From an archaeon (lineage in GTDB: Archaea; Altiarchaeota; Altiarchaeia; JAFGQM01), in the NCBI GenBank assembly GCA_029932835.1, contig JAOZPI010000017.1:1-14472 (forward strand): a DNA stretch of 14,472 nt, read 5' to 3'. The notes beneath the pieces are model-generated. The model was not told the DNA's origin. It did not search any database and saw nothing but the letters and a program-made list of their open reading frames with translations. The position numbers were made by a program, and so were the translations under genes. This document shows positions 1 to 6,600 of this stretch, one piece after another. Position 1 is the stretch's first letter. Each line of letters begins with the position of its first letter.

Positions 1-629
1 TCTGCATAACCCAACTCCTGCGCCTCCCTGAGGGCTGTCTCTAGATCCATATCCCCCTTTGACATTTTCGTTAGGATGTAGTTGGTAGTACCATTCAGTA
101 TTCCCTCAATACTGATCACCTCGTCAACCTGAATACACTCCCTGACTAGGTTCATTATCGGCATTCCCCCGCCAGCCGCCGCCTCGTAGAGAAACCACAG
201 CCTCTTTTCCTCCGCCAGAGACCGCAGCTCAGAGAAGTGGTACGCAACAGCGCATTTATCAGAACTAACAACGTGCTTCCCAGAGATTAAAGATGTTTTA
301 ATTATGCTTCCCCCTGGTTCTCCGCTCTTTATGCTGCTTGGGACAACCTCAATAACCACATCAGCTTGGGTGTTTTCTATCATTTTGTTTGAATCGATGG
401 GCTTCCATTGCGGAAGTTGAGAGAGTTCATTGGTTGTTTTGGTCTTTAACGCGGATTTTAGGTCCACCCCTGCCACATCTATTAAACAACCATCGCGCTC
501 TCCAATTCCAACAACAAGGAACCTGATCCCATGCTTCTTTTGTATATACGCGTCCTTCTCCAAGAGAACCTCAGCAAATCCCCTTCCGATGACACCAAAT
601 CCTGTCAAGAGCAGGCGAACTGTTTTCAT
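1..629 (-). CDS. hom: Homoserine dehydrogenase, N-terminal 209 residues (C-terminus outside window)
   Basis: NAD(P)-dependent enzyme that reduces aspartate semialdehyde to homoserine, the branch step toward threonine and methionine in the cytoplasm. Seen: an N-terminal Rossmann glycine motif GFGVIG at residues 10-15, a conserved Lys at about 125 in the SSDKCAVAY stretch that occupies the usual NKxxxA position, the Gly-rich EAAAGGGMPI segment at 149-158 (usually ESSVxGGxPI), and the family signature GILNGTTNYIL at 176-186. The frame is open to the window edge, so roughly the last third to half is missing. The ATG at 629 lies only 3 bases after the stop of the ACT-domain gene, so the two are surely co-transcribed, and the neighbour probably regulates this enzyme. 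The start fits the usual spacing to the Rossmann motif. The enzyme is a monofunctional dehydrogenase as far as visible; no aspartokinase domain lies in front of it. Confidence 0.93.
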   Translation of the reverse strand, partial: MKTVRLLLTGFGVIGRGFAEVLLEKDAYIQKKHGIRFLVVGIGERDGCLIDVAGVDLKSALKTKTTNELSQLPQWKPIDSNKMIENTQADVVIEVVPSSIKSGEPGGSIIKTSLISGKHVVSSDKCAVAYHFSELRSLAEEKRLWFLYEAAAGGGMPIMNLVRECIQVDEVISIEGILNGTTNYILTKMSKGDMDLETALREAQELGYA

Positions 630-632
630 GTT

Positions 633-1136
633 TTATGTTTCTATAGAGGTTATGAGGAGGAGATGCTTTTCCTTAGCGATCTCTTCCATTTTTTTCATTG
701 CATCATCGAGAGCCTTTTGGCTCTTCGCGCTTATTTTTATAAAAGCAGAGGATGGGTCTCTCAGGCTCTTTAGGCTTATATTGAGCGATCTTATGATAAC
801 GTCGCCACCCCATATCCGGTAGAGCGTGTCCCTGATGTCTGTGTCTATTATGTGCCCGATAAGCAAGAACTCATTACTACGCTGAGCCTCCCACGTCCCA
901 CCGATACGCTTTTCGAGTACTTCTATTCCAAGATCTTCAAGACCCTTTAAGACCCCTGCAAAATCTTCTTGTGTAGCCTGAAACTGAATGACGACAGGGA
1001 CATATCCCTCCCTTTTTACCTCTCTGATATGGTTTACTGAGAATAGATTACCATTATTCTGGGCTATTACATCCAAGACTCTTGAGAGTTCTCCTGGCTT
1101 GTCCAAAAGATTTAACTTAATCTTGCAGTCTTCCAT
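633..1136 (-). CDS. ACT-domain amino-acid-binding protein linked to homoserine dehydrogenase
   Basis: A 167-residue cytoplasmic protein. Residues about 2-75 (counted from the ATG) form an ACT domain: a beta strand CKIKLNLLDKPGELSRVL with the typical DKPGEL ligand-binding loop, then helix-strand elements ending at GIEVLEKRI. The second half (about 90-167) has a similar alternation of strands and helices and may be a second, diverged ACT unit. ACT domains bind amino acids and regulate the enzymes of their synthesis. Because hom starts 3 bases downstream, a role as the threonine- or homoserine-sensing partner of that enzyme is inferred. An in-frame TTG at 1145 would add three residues; the ATG at 1136 is preferred because neither has a clear Shine-Dalgarno and ATG is the stronger codon. 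It could instead act as a stand-alone transcription co-regulator. Confidence 0.83.
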   Translation of the reverse strand: MEDCKIKLNLLDKPGELSRVLDVIAQNNGNLFSVNHIREVKREGYVPVVIQFQATQEDFAGVLKGLEDLGIEVLEKRIGGTWEAQRSNEFLLIGHIIDTDIRDTLYRIWGGDVIIRSLNISLKSLRDPSSAFIKISAKSQKALDDAMKKMEEIAKEKHLLLITSIET

Positions 1137-1205
1137 CTTAATCAAGAGTCTCTTTAGCTATTGTATGGAGAGTGTTGCTTATAGGTTTCATCTTTTGATA
1201 GAGCT
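1137..1205 (-). promoter_or_regulatory. Leader of the ACT-hom operon with a possible TATA box
   Basis: The 69 bases between purE and the ACT gene contain, read on the minus strand, CCTATAAGC at 1178-1186. A TATA box there would place the transcript start near 1157, leaving a leader of about 20 bases. No Shine-Dalgarno is evident. The two genes could equally be read through from purE, which is on the same strand, so the call is tentative. Confidence 0.3.
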
Positions 1206-1607
1206 CTAGCCTTGATCATCCACAGATCTAAGCCTTAATATACGCAATGCCAAATGTGCTGCATTTTGGGCATTGTCTATACCGACACACGCCACTGGGA
1301 CTCCCTTTGGCATCTGAGCAATTGAGAGAAGTGCGTCAAGGCCACCCAACTTTGAGGAAACAGGAACACCTATCACCGGTTTTTCCGTCTTTGAAGCCAC
1401 AACCCCAGGAAGTGCTGCCGAGAGTCCAGCTATGCATATAAACACGTCTGCCTTGCTTCTTTGTACTATTTTATCTAACCTCTTGGGCTCACGATGAGCA
1501 GAGCAGTAGTCAGTAGTATATTTAATCCCAGCCTCCCTTAGAACCCTCTCAGCCTTCTCAACTACACCCTTATCTGATTTGGAGCCTGCAATTATATGTA
1601 TTTCCAC
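1206..1607 (-). CDS. purE: PurE, aminoimidazole ribonucleotide carboxylase/mutase (class II-like)
   Basis: Cytoplasmic enzyme of de novo purine synthesis that produces 4-carboxy-AIR. Seen: phosphate-binding GSKSD at residues 8-12, catalytic SAHREP at 36-41 (His38), AGLSAALPG at 60-68, and QMPKGVPVACVGI with NAAHLALRIL at the end. Class I enzymes (N5-CAIR mutases, which work with PurK) carry AHLPG with a His in the third motif. Here the motif is AALPG, closer to the AGLSNAL form of class II enzymes, which carboxylate AIR directly with CO2. Class II is therefore inferred, and no purK is visible. At 133 residues it is shorter than class I bacterial PurE (about 160). The start is a GTG at 1607; it has an AT-rich box upstream but no convincing Shine-Dalgarno, so a leaderless message is plausible. 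The gene is on the same strand as ACT-hom downstream. Confidence 0.94.
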   Translation of the reverse strand: MEIHIIAGSKSDKGVVEKAERVLREAGIKYTTDYCSAHREPKRLDKIVQRSKADVFICIAGLSAALPGVVASKTEKPVIGVPVSSKLGGLDALLSIAQMPKGVPVACVGIDNAQNAAHLALRILRLRSVDDQG

Positions 1608-1674
1608 CTTTTATTAGACGCCCTTATTTATTCTATATTTTCATAAAAATACAGCGAATCAGTGAGGTAGGAGA
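1608..1674. promoter_or_regulatory. Divergent promoter region between purE and the DUF357 gene
   Basis: This 67-base spacer has a strongly AT-rich core at about 1623-1652 flanked by less AT-rich DNA. For purE (minus), the part around 1632-1640 lies 25-33 bases before the GTG, the place expected for a TATA box of a leaderless transcript. For the plus strand, TTATTTATTCTATATTT at 1624-1640 would give a short leader holding a GAGGT Shine-Dalgarno at 1664-1668, six bases before the ATG at 1675. Two overlapping core promoters are likely. Confidence 0.5.
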
Positions 1675-1917
1675 ATGGAAAGAGCGGAGGACATTAGAAA
1701 CAGAATAGAGAAGTATCTCAAGAGAGCAGACCCTCTCTTTCGCAGAATGAAAAGGGCGAAGGGGAGAAAATCTGAAAGAGTGTATGACATGGCAATGCGA
1801 TATTATGAGGATGCAAAGCATTTTTATGAGAAGGGGGAATATGTAAACGCCTTGGCATCCCTCGAATACGCAGAGGGGTGGATGGATGCTGGAAAAGAAC
1901 TAGGGCTTCTTCTTTAG
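1675..1917 (+). CDS. DUF357 family small helical protein
   Basis: An 80-residue, highly charged, all-helical protein. It matches the archaeal DUF357 pattern: an N-terminal amphipathic helix (about 1-30), then YYEDAKHFYEKGEYVNALAS at 43-62, followed by LEYAEGWMDAGKELGLL at the end. The central part reads like a single TPR-like helix hairpin. The molecular function of the family is not established; it is found almost only in archaea. The ATG at 1675 is supported by a GAGGT Shine-Dalgarno six bases upstream. The gene is monocistronic and convergent with the next one, with the last 18 bases overlapping the 3' end of the minus-strand membrane-protein gene. Confidence 0.82.
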   Translation: MERAEDIRNRIEKYLKRADPLFRRMKRAKGRKSERVYDMAMRYYEDAKHFYEKGEYVNALASLEYAEGWMDAGKELGLLL

Positions 1918-2781
1918 GAGGTGTGCCATGTCCTCCAGGCCTTCCAGCTTAAGGACATCTTCTATGAACTCCTCCTTGGGGGGTTTTATGCGATACTTTT
2001 TGAATAGGTCTTCCTTTTTGAGACCGGTCTTCTTCAACTCCTCGTCAATCAGCTCATCACGTGCTTCGAGCTTTGTGATTCCCTCCTCCACAATCTTCTT
2101 AATGCGCTTTGTATCCCCTGCTTTCTTCGCTGCCTGTATGTTTGCTTGTAGTTCGCTTATTAGCTTCCTCTCTGCCTCCAGTCTTTGATCCAGCAGGGCT
2201 CGTATCTTATCTCCTATTATCTTTTCTATCTTTTCTTGTTGGAGAGGGCCCTCCGACGCCTTGCTGTTTATTCTTTCCACCACGCCCATTGTCTGTTTGT
2301 TCTCTGACAGAGGCACTGCCAAGGGGGGCTTTCCCTTTCTGTAGATCACTACCTTCTTTCTCAGAGAGAGGAAGAAGAGGGTGAGGTGATAGGAGAGAAG
2401 GAGAAGAAAGAGCACTCCTATTGTTGATGATAGCCAATTGGCGTCAAGATCCAAGGCCAGACCAGCATCGTTCAACTCCCGTAGGATCTGCCCTATTATC
2501 ATGTGAACAACATCCAGATAAAAGAACAAGGCAGCTGTAATCCCAGCCAAAATAGCCTCTTTGAGGTGAGTGTAACTTAGGATACGGGAAAACTCAGCAG
2601 ATGCGATATCTTGGTATTTTATTATTTTCTCTGCTGGAGGGAATTTTCGCTTTATTATCAACGAGTCTTCATCATCCTCAAGGGTATAGAGGGTTGTTTT
2701 TAGTAACAAGCTGCTAGTGGTATCAGGGGCGTTGAGGTTTTGATCCAATTTGGGCGGTATATCCAAGTTGAGGGGATACAA
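1900..2781 (-). CDS. Unrecognised two-TM protein with coiled-coil cytoplasmic tail
   Basis: A 293-residue protein not assigned to a named family. Layout: a polar N-terminus with short beta-like segments (LLLKTTLYTLEDDEDSLIIK, about 25-44, then IIKYQDIASAEFS), TM1 at about 74-98, TM2 at about 118-140, then KKVVIYRKGKPPLAVPL at 142-158, then a Lys/Glu-rich, helical coiled coil from about 180 to 255 and a short amphipathic end. Strands on both sides of a two-TM hairpin resemble proteins in which a PH-like domain is interrupted by, or follows, a TM pair; this is a guess from pattern only. The coiled coil suggests oligomerisation or a scaffold at the membrane. The start is the TTG at 2781: no ATG occurs in frame before residue 93, and an AT-rich box at 2796-2806 fits a leaderless transcript. 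The 3' end overlaps DUF357 by 18 bases. Confidence 0.72.
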   Translation of the reverse strand: MYPLNLDIPPKLDQNLNAPDTTSSLLLKTTLYTLEDDEDSLIIKRKFPPAEKIIKYQDIASAEFSRILSYTHLKEAILAGITAALFFYLDVVHMIIGQILRELNDAGLALDLDANWLSSTIGVLFLLLLSYHLTLFFLSLRKKVVIYRKGKPPLAVPLSENKQTMGVVERINSKASEGPLQQEKIEKIIGDKIRALLDQRLEAERKLISELQANIQAAKKAGDTKRIKKIVEEGITKLEARDELIDEELKKTGLKKEDLFKKYRIKPPKEEFIEDVLKLEGLEDMAHLLKKKP

Positions 2782-2824
2782 TATATTAATTGTTTGAATT
2801 AAAAAACTTCGCTGTTGTTAGGGC
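2782..2824 (-). promoter_or_regulatory. TATA-like/T-rich element between purD and the two-TM gene
   Basis: Read on the minus strand, TTTTTTAATTC at 2796-2806 lies about 15-25 bases upstream of the TTG start at 2781, suiting a TATA box. The same T run lies about 20 bases past the purD stop, where a T-rich archaeal terminator would also be expected, so the element may serve both roles. Confidence 0.4.
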
Positions 2825-4156
2825 CTAAGAAGGGTTGCGAAGCTCTTTCATGTGTCTGATGCGCTTCTCTACAAGCTCTTGGGTTCCTATATCACGGCGA
2901 TGTTCTAGGGGGCCCTTTACATAGGGGATCGCAGACTCTGCAATCTCTTCTGCTTTCTCTATGGTAGGAGCCACTCCAGTAAGGGAAATAGCTCTGGATG
3001 ATGTTGTGAATATCTTGCCCCCTTCCTCTGAAACAGAGGCGTAGTGAAGACGCGCTCCCACCTGTTTTACTGCAGCCTCATCAACTATGATTTCAGCGCC
3101 CTTCTCTGGGTTTATCGGGTAGCCACTCGGAACCAGATACTTGCACACGGTTGCCTGATCAATGAAATGGAAATCCGCACTCTTTAATCCCCCGTTTATC
3201 ATCGTTTCCATCACTTCAACAAAATTCCCTTCAAAGATAGAAAGCACATTCATAGCCTCCGGATCCCCAAAACGGGCATTAAATTCTATAACTTTTATGC
3301 CGTCTGCAGTTGCTATAAACTGTCCGTAGAGAACCCCTTTATACGCGTCTCCTGTATCCTTATAAAGAGCTCTTACTGTTTTTCTCATAATGTCTATTGC
3401 GAATTCATAGTCAGCCTTTTTCAAGAACGGGAGTATATACCCCCTATTAGAATATGAGCCCATCCCTCCTGTGTTGGGCCCTCTATCCCCCTCATATGCC
3501 CTTTTGTGGTCCTGAACCATCGGCATTCCCACGATTTCCTCAGGCGAGACAAATGCCTGGAGAGTGAACTCCTCTCCTACGAGCCGCTCTTCCATTACAA
3601 CCTTGTTTATCGTTCCAACACCTTTTCTTATTATTTCCTTTGCATATTCCCTGACTTCTTCTTTGTTTTTGAGGTGCTCCCTCATTATCTTTACCCCCTT
3701 CCCCCCAGTAAGGCCTGCAGGTTTGACAGCCACTTCCATATCCATTCCACTTACAAACTCATCCACTTCTGCCTCCGTCTCCAAAACAGAGAACTTCGGC
3801 AGCCCAGGTATTTTGTATCTCTCCATGAGCCCCCTCGTGAATGCCTTGTCCGTTTCAAGTCTTGCAGCACTCTTGTTCGGACTAGAGACTTGTATCTCCC
3901 TTTTCTCAAGTGCATCAACAACTCCTGCTTCCAAAGGCGCCTCCGGGCCGACTATAGCCAGATCTATCGCGTGCTCCCCTGCCCACTTGCTTACGGCCGA
4001 AGCATCCAAGATATCCCCCAGAGCGTAGTCCTTGCATAGCCTAGAGATACCGGGATTTTTTCTGGACATATAGGCATAGAGATCTACGTCCTGGGTACAG
4101 ATTGCTTCTGCTATTGCATGCTCTCTTGCCCCGTTTCCAACAAGAAGAATTCTCAT
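2825..4156 (-). CDS. purD: PurD, phosphoribosylamine-glycine ligase (GAR synthetase)
   Basis: ATP-grasp enzyme that joins glycine to phosphoribosylamine, the second step of purine synthesis. Seen from the chosen start: GNGAREHAI at 7-15, NPGI near 34-37, GPEAPLEAGVVDAL in the N domain, SPNKSAARLETDKAF before the ATP-grasp domain, the ATP loop KPAGLTGGKGV, the DHKRAYEGDRGPNTGGMGSY signature, and the metal-binding EFNARFGDPEAMNVL. At 443 residues it is of normal length and looks intact. Three in-frame starts compete: GTG 4165, ATG 4162, ATG 4156. An AGGTGAT Shine-Dalgarno at 4161-4167 overlaps the first two and sits properly only before ATG 4156, which also places the Met directly before RILLVGNG as in most PurD proteins. 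It follows the secretion-ATPase stop by 9 bases, so it is co-transcribed and probably translationally coupled with an unrelated gene. Confidence 0.96.
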   Translation of the reverse strand: MRILLVGNGAREHAIAEAICTQDVDLYAYMSRKNPGISRLCKDYALGDILDASAVSKWAGEHAIDLAIVGPEAPLEAGVVDALEKREIQVSSPNKSAARLETDKAFTRGLMERYKIPGLPKFSVLETEAEVDEFVSGMDMEVAVKPAGLTGGKGVKIMREHLKNKEEVREYAKEIIRKGVGTINKVVMEERLVGEEFTLQAFVSPEEIVGMPMVQDHKRAYEGDRGPNTGGMGSYSNRGYILPFLKKADYEFAIDIMRKTVRALYKDTGDAYKGVLYGQFIATADGIKVIEFNARFGDPEAMNVLSIFEGNFVEVMETMINGGLKSADFHFIDQATVCKYLVPSGYPINPEKGAEIIVDEAAVKQVGARLHYASVSEEGGKIFTTSSRAISLTGVAPTIEKAEEIAESAIPYVKGPLEHRRDIGTQELVEKRIRHMKELRNPS

Positions 4157-4160
4157 TTTC

Positions 4161-4167
4161 ATCACCT
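4161..4167 (-). promoter_or_regulatory. Shine-Dalgarno deciding the purD start
   Basis: On the minus strand this reads AGGTGAT, a seven-base match to the archaeal anti-Shine-Dalgarno. It overlaps the stop codon end of the secretion ATPase gene and favours the ATG at 4156 over the GTG and ATG that lie inside the site. Confidence 0.65.
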
Positions 4168-6550
4168 ATTTTTTGCTTATGCGTACTGCCTCTTTTCTAG
4201 CTCTTAATTGAGCCATTCTTCTCTCCTGTAATTCCTTTAATTTGGCCTTTCTGGCAAGGAGAGGCTTAACATATCTCTCATCTACCCACTTCTTCCATTG
4301 GCTATAAAGATCATTATAGTCTATTCTTTTGCTTCCGGACTTTGCCTCCTCCTCCATAAGCTGCATCTTGTTGTGTATCGGAACAGTGTATTGGCTCTCG
4401 AGGATTAGAGGAATATCGTACTTCCTCTTTACTTCCACTAGATAGCTTTTTGTTTTTGCTCTCAGGTTTATTTCTTCCCATATGGTCTGAAAATCTATCC
4501 CCCTCATTTTCATTATCTTCTCGAAGATTTCACTCTCCTTGGTAGTTTCATAGACCTTTTCGTCTGTGTAAAGCTTGTTCAAAGTCCATTCGTCTGTGTT
4601 TGCGGAATAGGAGAGAATGTCCTCAAATCCGTTTTCCATATAAGGATCGTGCTCCCAGTGCTTCTTGACCTCTGTGACCTGCACAACTCGACGGTGCTTG
4701 GTAAGAGACCCCTGGAACCTGATCGGTGCACAAACTATCACCAGATCTGTTGCCTTAAAAGAGGTGGTCGGTACATCTAAGTCGTTGACTATCCTGTCCC
4801 ACACAGAATAAGCACTTTCTCCATGGATGGTCCCCATAACCACATTACCAACTGCTCCAACTCGCATTGCCTCATATAGAACTCTGGCCTCTGTTGATCT
4901 CACCTCGCCTACTATGAGAACAGAATCCCCCAGCCGTAGGGCTGTTCTCAGGGCCTCCTCTGGAGCAACCTCACTTTCTGTCTGGGAGGACTGTATAACA
5001 GAGCGGGTTTTGAGGCGCTGTATAGTAAATCCAAGGTTTTTCATGTAATCCACAGGCAGTTCAAGTGTGTCTTCCTGTGTGAGTATCCTTAAATTCTGCG
5101 GAATTTCAAGGATGAGGGCGTTTAATAGGGAGGTTTTACCAGAGCCTCGTGATCCTGTTACAATGGTAGATGCCTGCGCGTCTATAAAGAAGGAAAGAAG
5201 ACCAGCACCTAGAGGGGAGAGCATTTTTACATCCAGAAATTGGGGAAGTGTCCATGGTGTTTCTTTGTGCCTTCTAAGAGCCATGGCGATTCCATTCGGG
5301 CTCAGAGGTTTTCCAATAACACATATCCTAGAGGACAGGATACTGAGATCCATGTCCAATACAGGGTGCGATTCATCAAATGGTCTCCCAGAGATCGCCC
5401 TGAATTTGGATATGATACTTCTGGCCTCATCCAGAGTATAAACAATGTTGGTTTCACACTGCCCATAGTCTCCCTGGACCAAGTACACCGGATAGCGACC
5501 TATTGGGGCGTCAATATAGATATCTGTTACTCTATCATCAGATAGGACTATCTCAAGAAGGCCGAATCCAACAGTGTAGCGTGCTACAATCTTGGAGAGT
5601 TTTTGGATCTCCTTATAGTCTATCTTTATATTATTCTGCTCTGCGATATCGGATATGGTTCCCTCGTATATTCTCTCAAAATAGCGACGCGTCTCGGTAG
5701 GATCCTCAAATTCTATCCCTTCTATCTTCTGTTTTGAGACTATCTCTTTTGTCTTGTTCAATAGGAAGTATTGATCTGGTGGGAGAGAGTACTCAGGGGG
5801 GTAAAGATAGTACAGATAAGCTAGTTTTTCTGGGTGCTTGTATATCTCTACCTCGGAATCTCCAAGTTTATAGGAATCGATGAGTTCCACTCCCTTTGGA
5901 GCTCCAGTTTCCAAGCGAGTTCTAATAAAAGAGGGCTTTATGGCACTTTCGAAAAGAGTACGATAGATTCCGCGACCGGCGGGGAGTTTATGGAGCTTTG
6001 AGAGGATCAGATTTGCCTTTTTTATGAGGGTGGTGCTCTCAAGAAGGGTCTTTATCTCCAGAAGGGTTTTCAAGTAGGGTTGCAGACACTTTTGGTAATC
6101 TCCTCCTCCAGCTCCCGCCTTTGCACCCTCCTTTTCTATCTCCTGCTTTACACTGAAATATGCGGCAACAGGATCAGTTCTGATGAGATTGTGAACCAGA
6201 TTTGTAACATAATCGCTGCGCTCTGGAATATATTTATCACAACCTGCCCCCCCAAGGTGACTGGGAGCCCATATCCTCTCAGAGGTAAGCCTTGCAAGAA
6301 TCTGCGCTATCTCTTTCAGCATAGCTGTTTGCTTTTCATCGTACAATCTCTCGTAAAATTCCTCCAAGGTGACCGTGTCAACGTCCGGGTGGTCAACCAA
6401 TTTGTCTATGGTCCTAGCCATACACTGCGGGTAGTCAGAAATTGATGCACCGTATATGCAATTTCTGCAATTCACTATGAGGTCTTTTCTCCCCTCACTC
6501 CGCTTTACCATCGCACCACAGGTCTTGAGCATATCCAGGGTTTCGGCCAT
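4166..6550 (-). CDS. Archaeal type II/IV secretion system ATPase (GspE/VirB11-like) with N-terminal Cys cluster
   Basis: A 794-residue hexameric motor ATPase, peripheral to the inner face of the membrane, that powers pilus or pseudopilus assembly. N-terminal region: Cys at 11, 28, 31 and 43 (a CxxC plus two outer Cys) in a conserved-looking block that may bind a metal. Then comes a long helical domain (about 60-300). The catalytic core has Walker A GSRGSGKTS at 466-474 (Lys472), an Asp box TQEDTLELP at 491-499, Walker B VLIVGEVRS at 544-552, and a His box GTIHGESAYS at 573-582 followed by WDRIVNDL. The C-terminal tail (about 690-794) is charged and helical. All catalytic motifs are intact. 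The TadC/GspF-type membrane platform usually encoded beside it is absent here. It is divergent, across 50 bases, from the archaeosortase gene and the large pseudopilin-like gene, which may be its clients. The ATG at 6550 is preceded by a TATA-like box at about -27 and no Shine-Dalgarno. Confidence 0.95.
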   Translation of the reverse strand: MAETLDMLKTCGAMVKRSEGRKDLIVNCRNCIYGASISDYPQCMARTIDKLVDHPDVDTVTLEEFYERLYDEKQTAMLKEIAQILARLTSERIWAPSHLGGAGCDKYIPERSDYVTNLVHNLIRTDPVAAYFSVKQEIEKEGAKAGAGGGDYQKCLQPYLKTLLEIKTLLESTTLIKKANLILSKLHKLPAGRGIYRTLFESAIKPSFIRTRLETGAPKGVELIDSYKLGDSEVEIYKHPEKLAYLYYLYPPEYSLPPDQYFLLNKTKEIVSKQKIEGIEFEDPTETRRYFERIYEGTISDIAEQNNIKIDYKEIQKLSKIVARYTVGFGLLEIVLSDDRVTDIYIDAPIGRYPVYLVQGDYGQCETNIVYTLDEARSIISKFRAISGRPFDESHPVLDMDLSILSSRICVIGKPLSPNGIAMALRRHKETPWTLPQFLDVKMLSPLGAGLLSFFIDAQASTIVTGSRGSGKTSLLNALILEIPQNLRILTQEDTLELPVDYMKNLGFTIQRLKTRSVIQSSQTESEVAPEEALRTALRLGDSVLIVGEVRSTEARVLYEAMRVGAVGNVVMGTIHGESAYSVWDRIVNDLDVPTTSFKATDLVIVCAPIRFQGSLTKHRRVVQVTEVKKHWEHDPYMENGFEDILSYSANTDEWTLNKLYTDEKVYETTKESEIFEKIMKMRGIDFQTIWEEINLRAKTKSYLVEVKRKYDIPLILESQYTVPIHNKMQLMEEEAKSGSKRIDYNDLYSQWKKWVDERYVKPLLARKAKLKELQERRMAQLRARKEAVRISKK

Positions 6551-6600
6551 CTCTTATTTAATTTGATGTGACTTAAAAATAAAGCAAGAGAGGGACAGAG
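6551..6600. promoter_or_regulatory. Compact divergent promoter between secretion ATPase and archaeosortase
   Basis: Two AT-rich elements lie in this 50-base spacer. CTTAAAAATAAAG at 6572-6584, read on the minus strand, is centred about 27 bases before the ATPase ATG and would give a leaderless message. CTTATTTAATTTG at 6553-6565, read on the plus strand, would start a transcript near 6586 and leave a short leader with a GAGGG Shine-Dalgarno at 6590-6594, six bases before the GTG at 6601. The spacing means the two promoters must overlap and could be regulated together. Confidence 0.5.

Noticed and set aside
430..822. A 130-codon plus-strand open frame across the hom/ACT junction
   Set aside because: Both minus-strand genes there are clearly recognised, and this frame cuts across both without motifs.
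3506..4039. Two plus-strand open frames (up to 177 codons) opposite purD
   Set aside because: They mirror the intact purD gene; their products are low-complexity with no recognisable motif.
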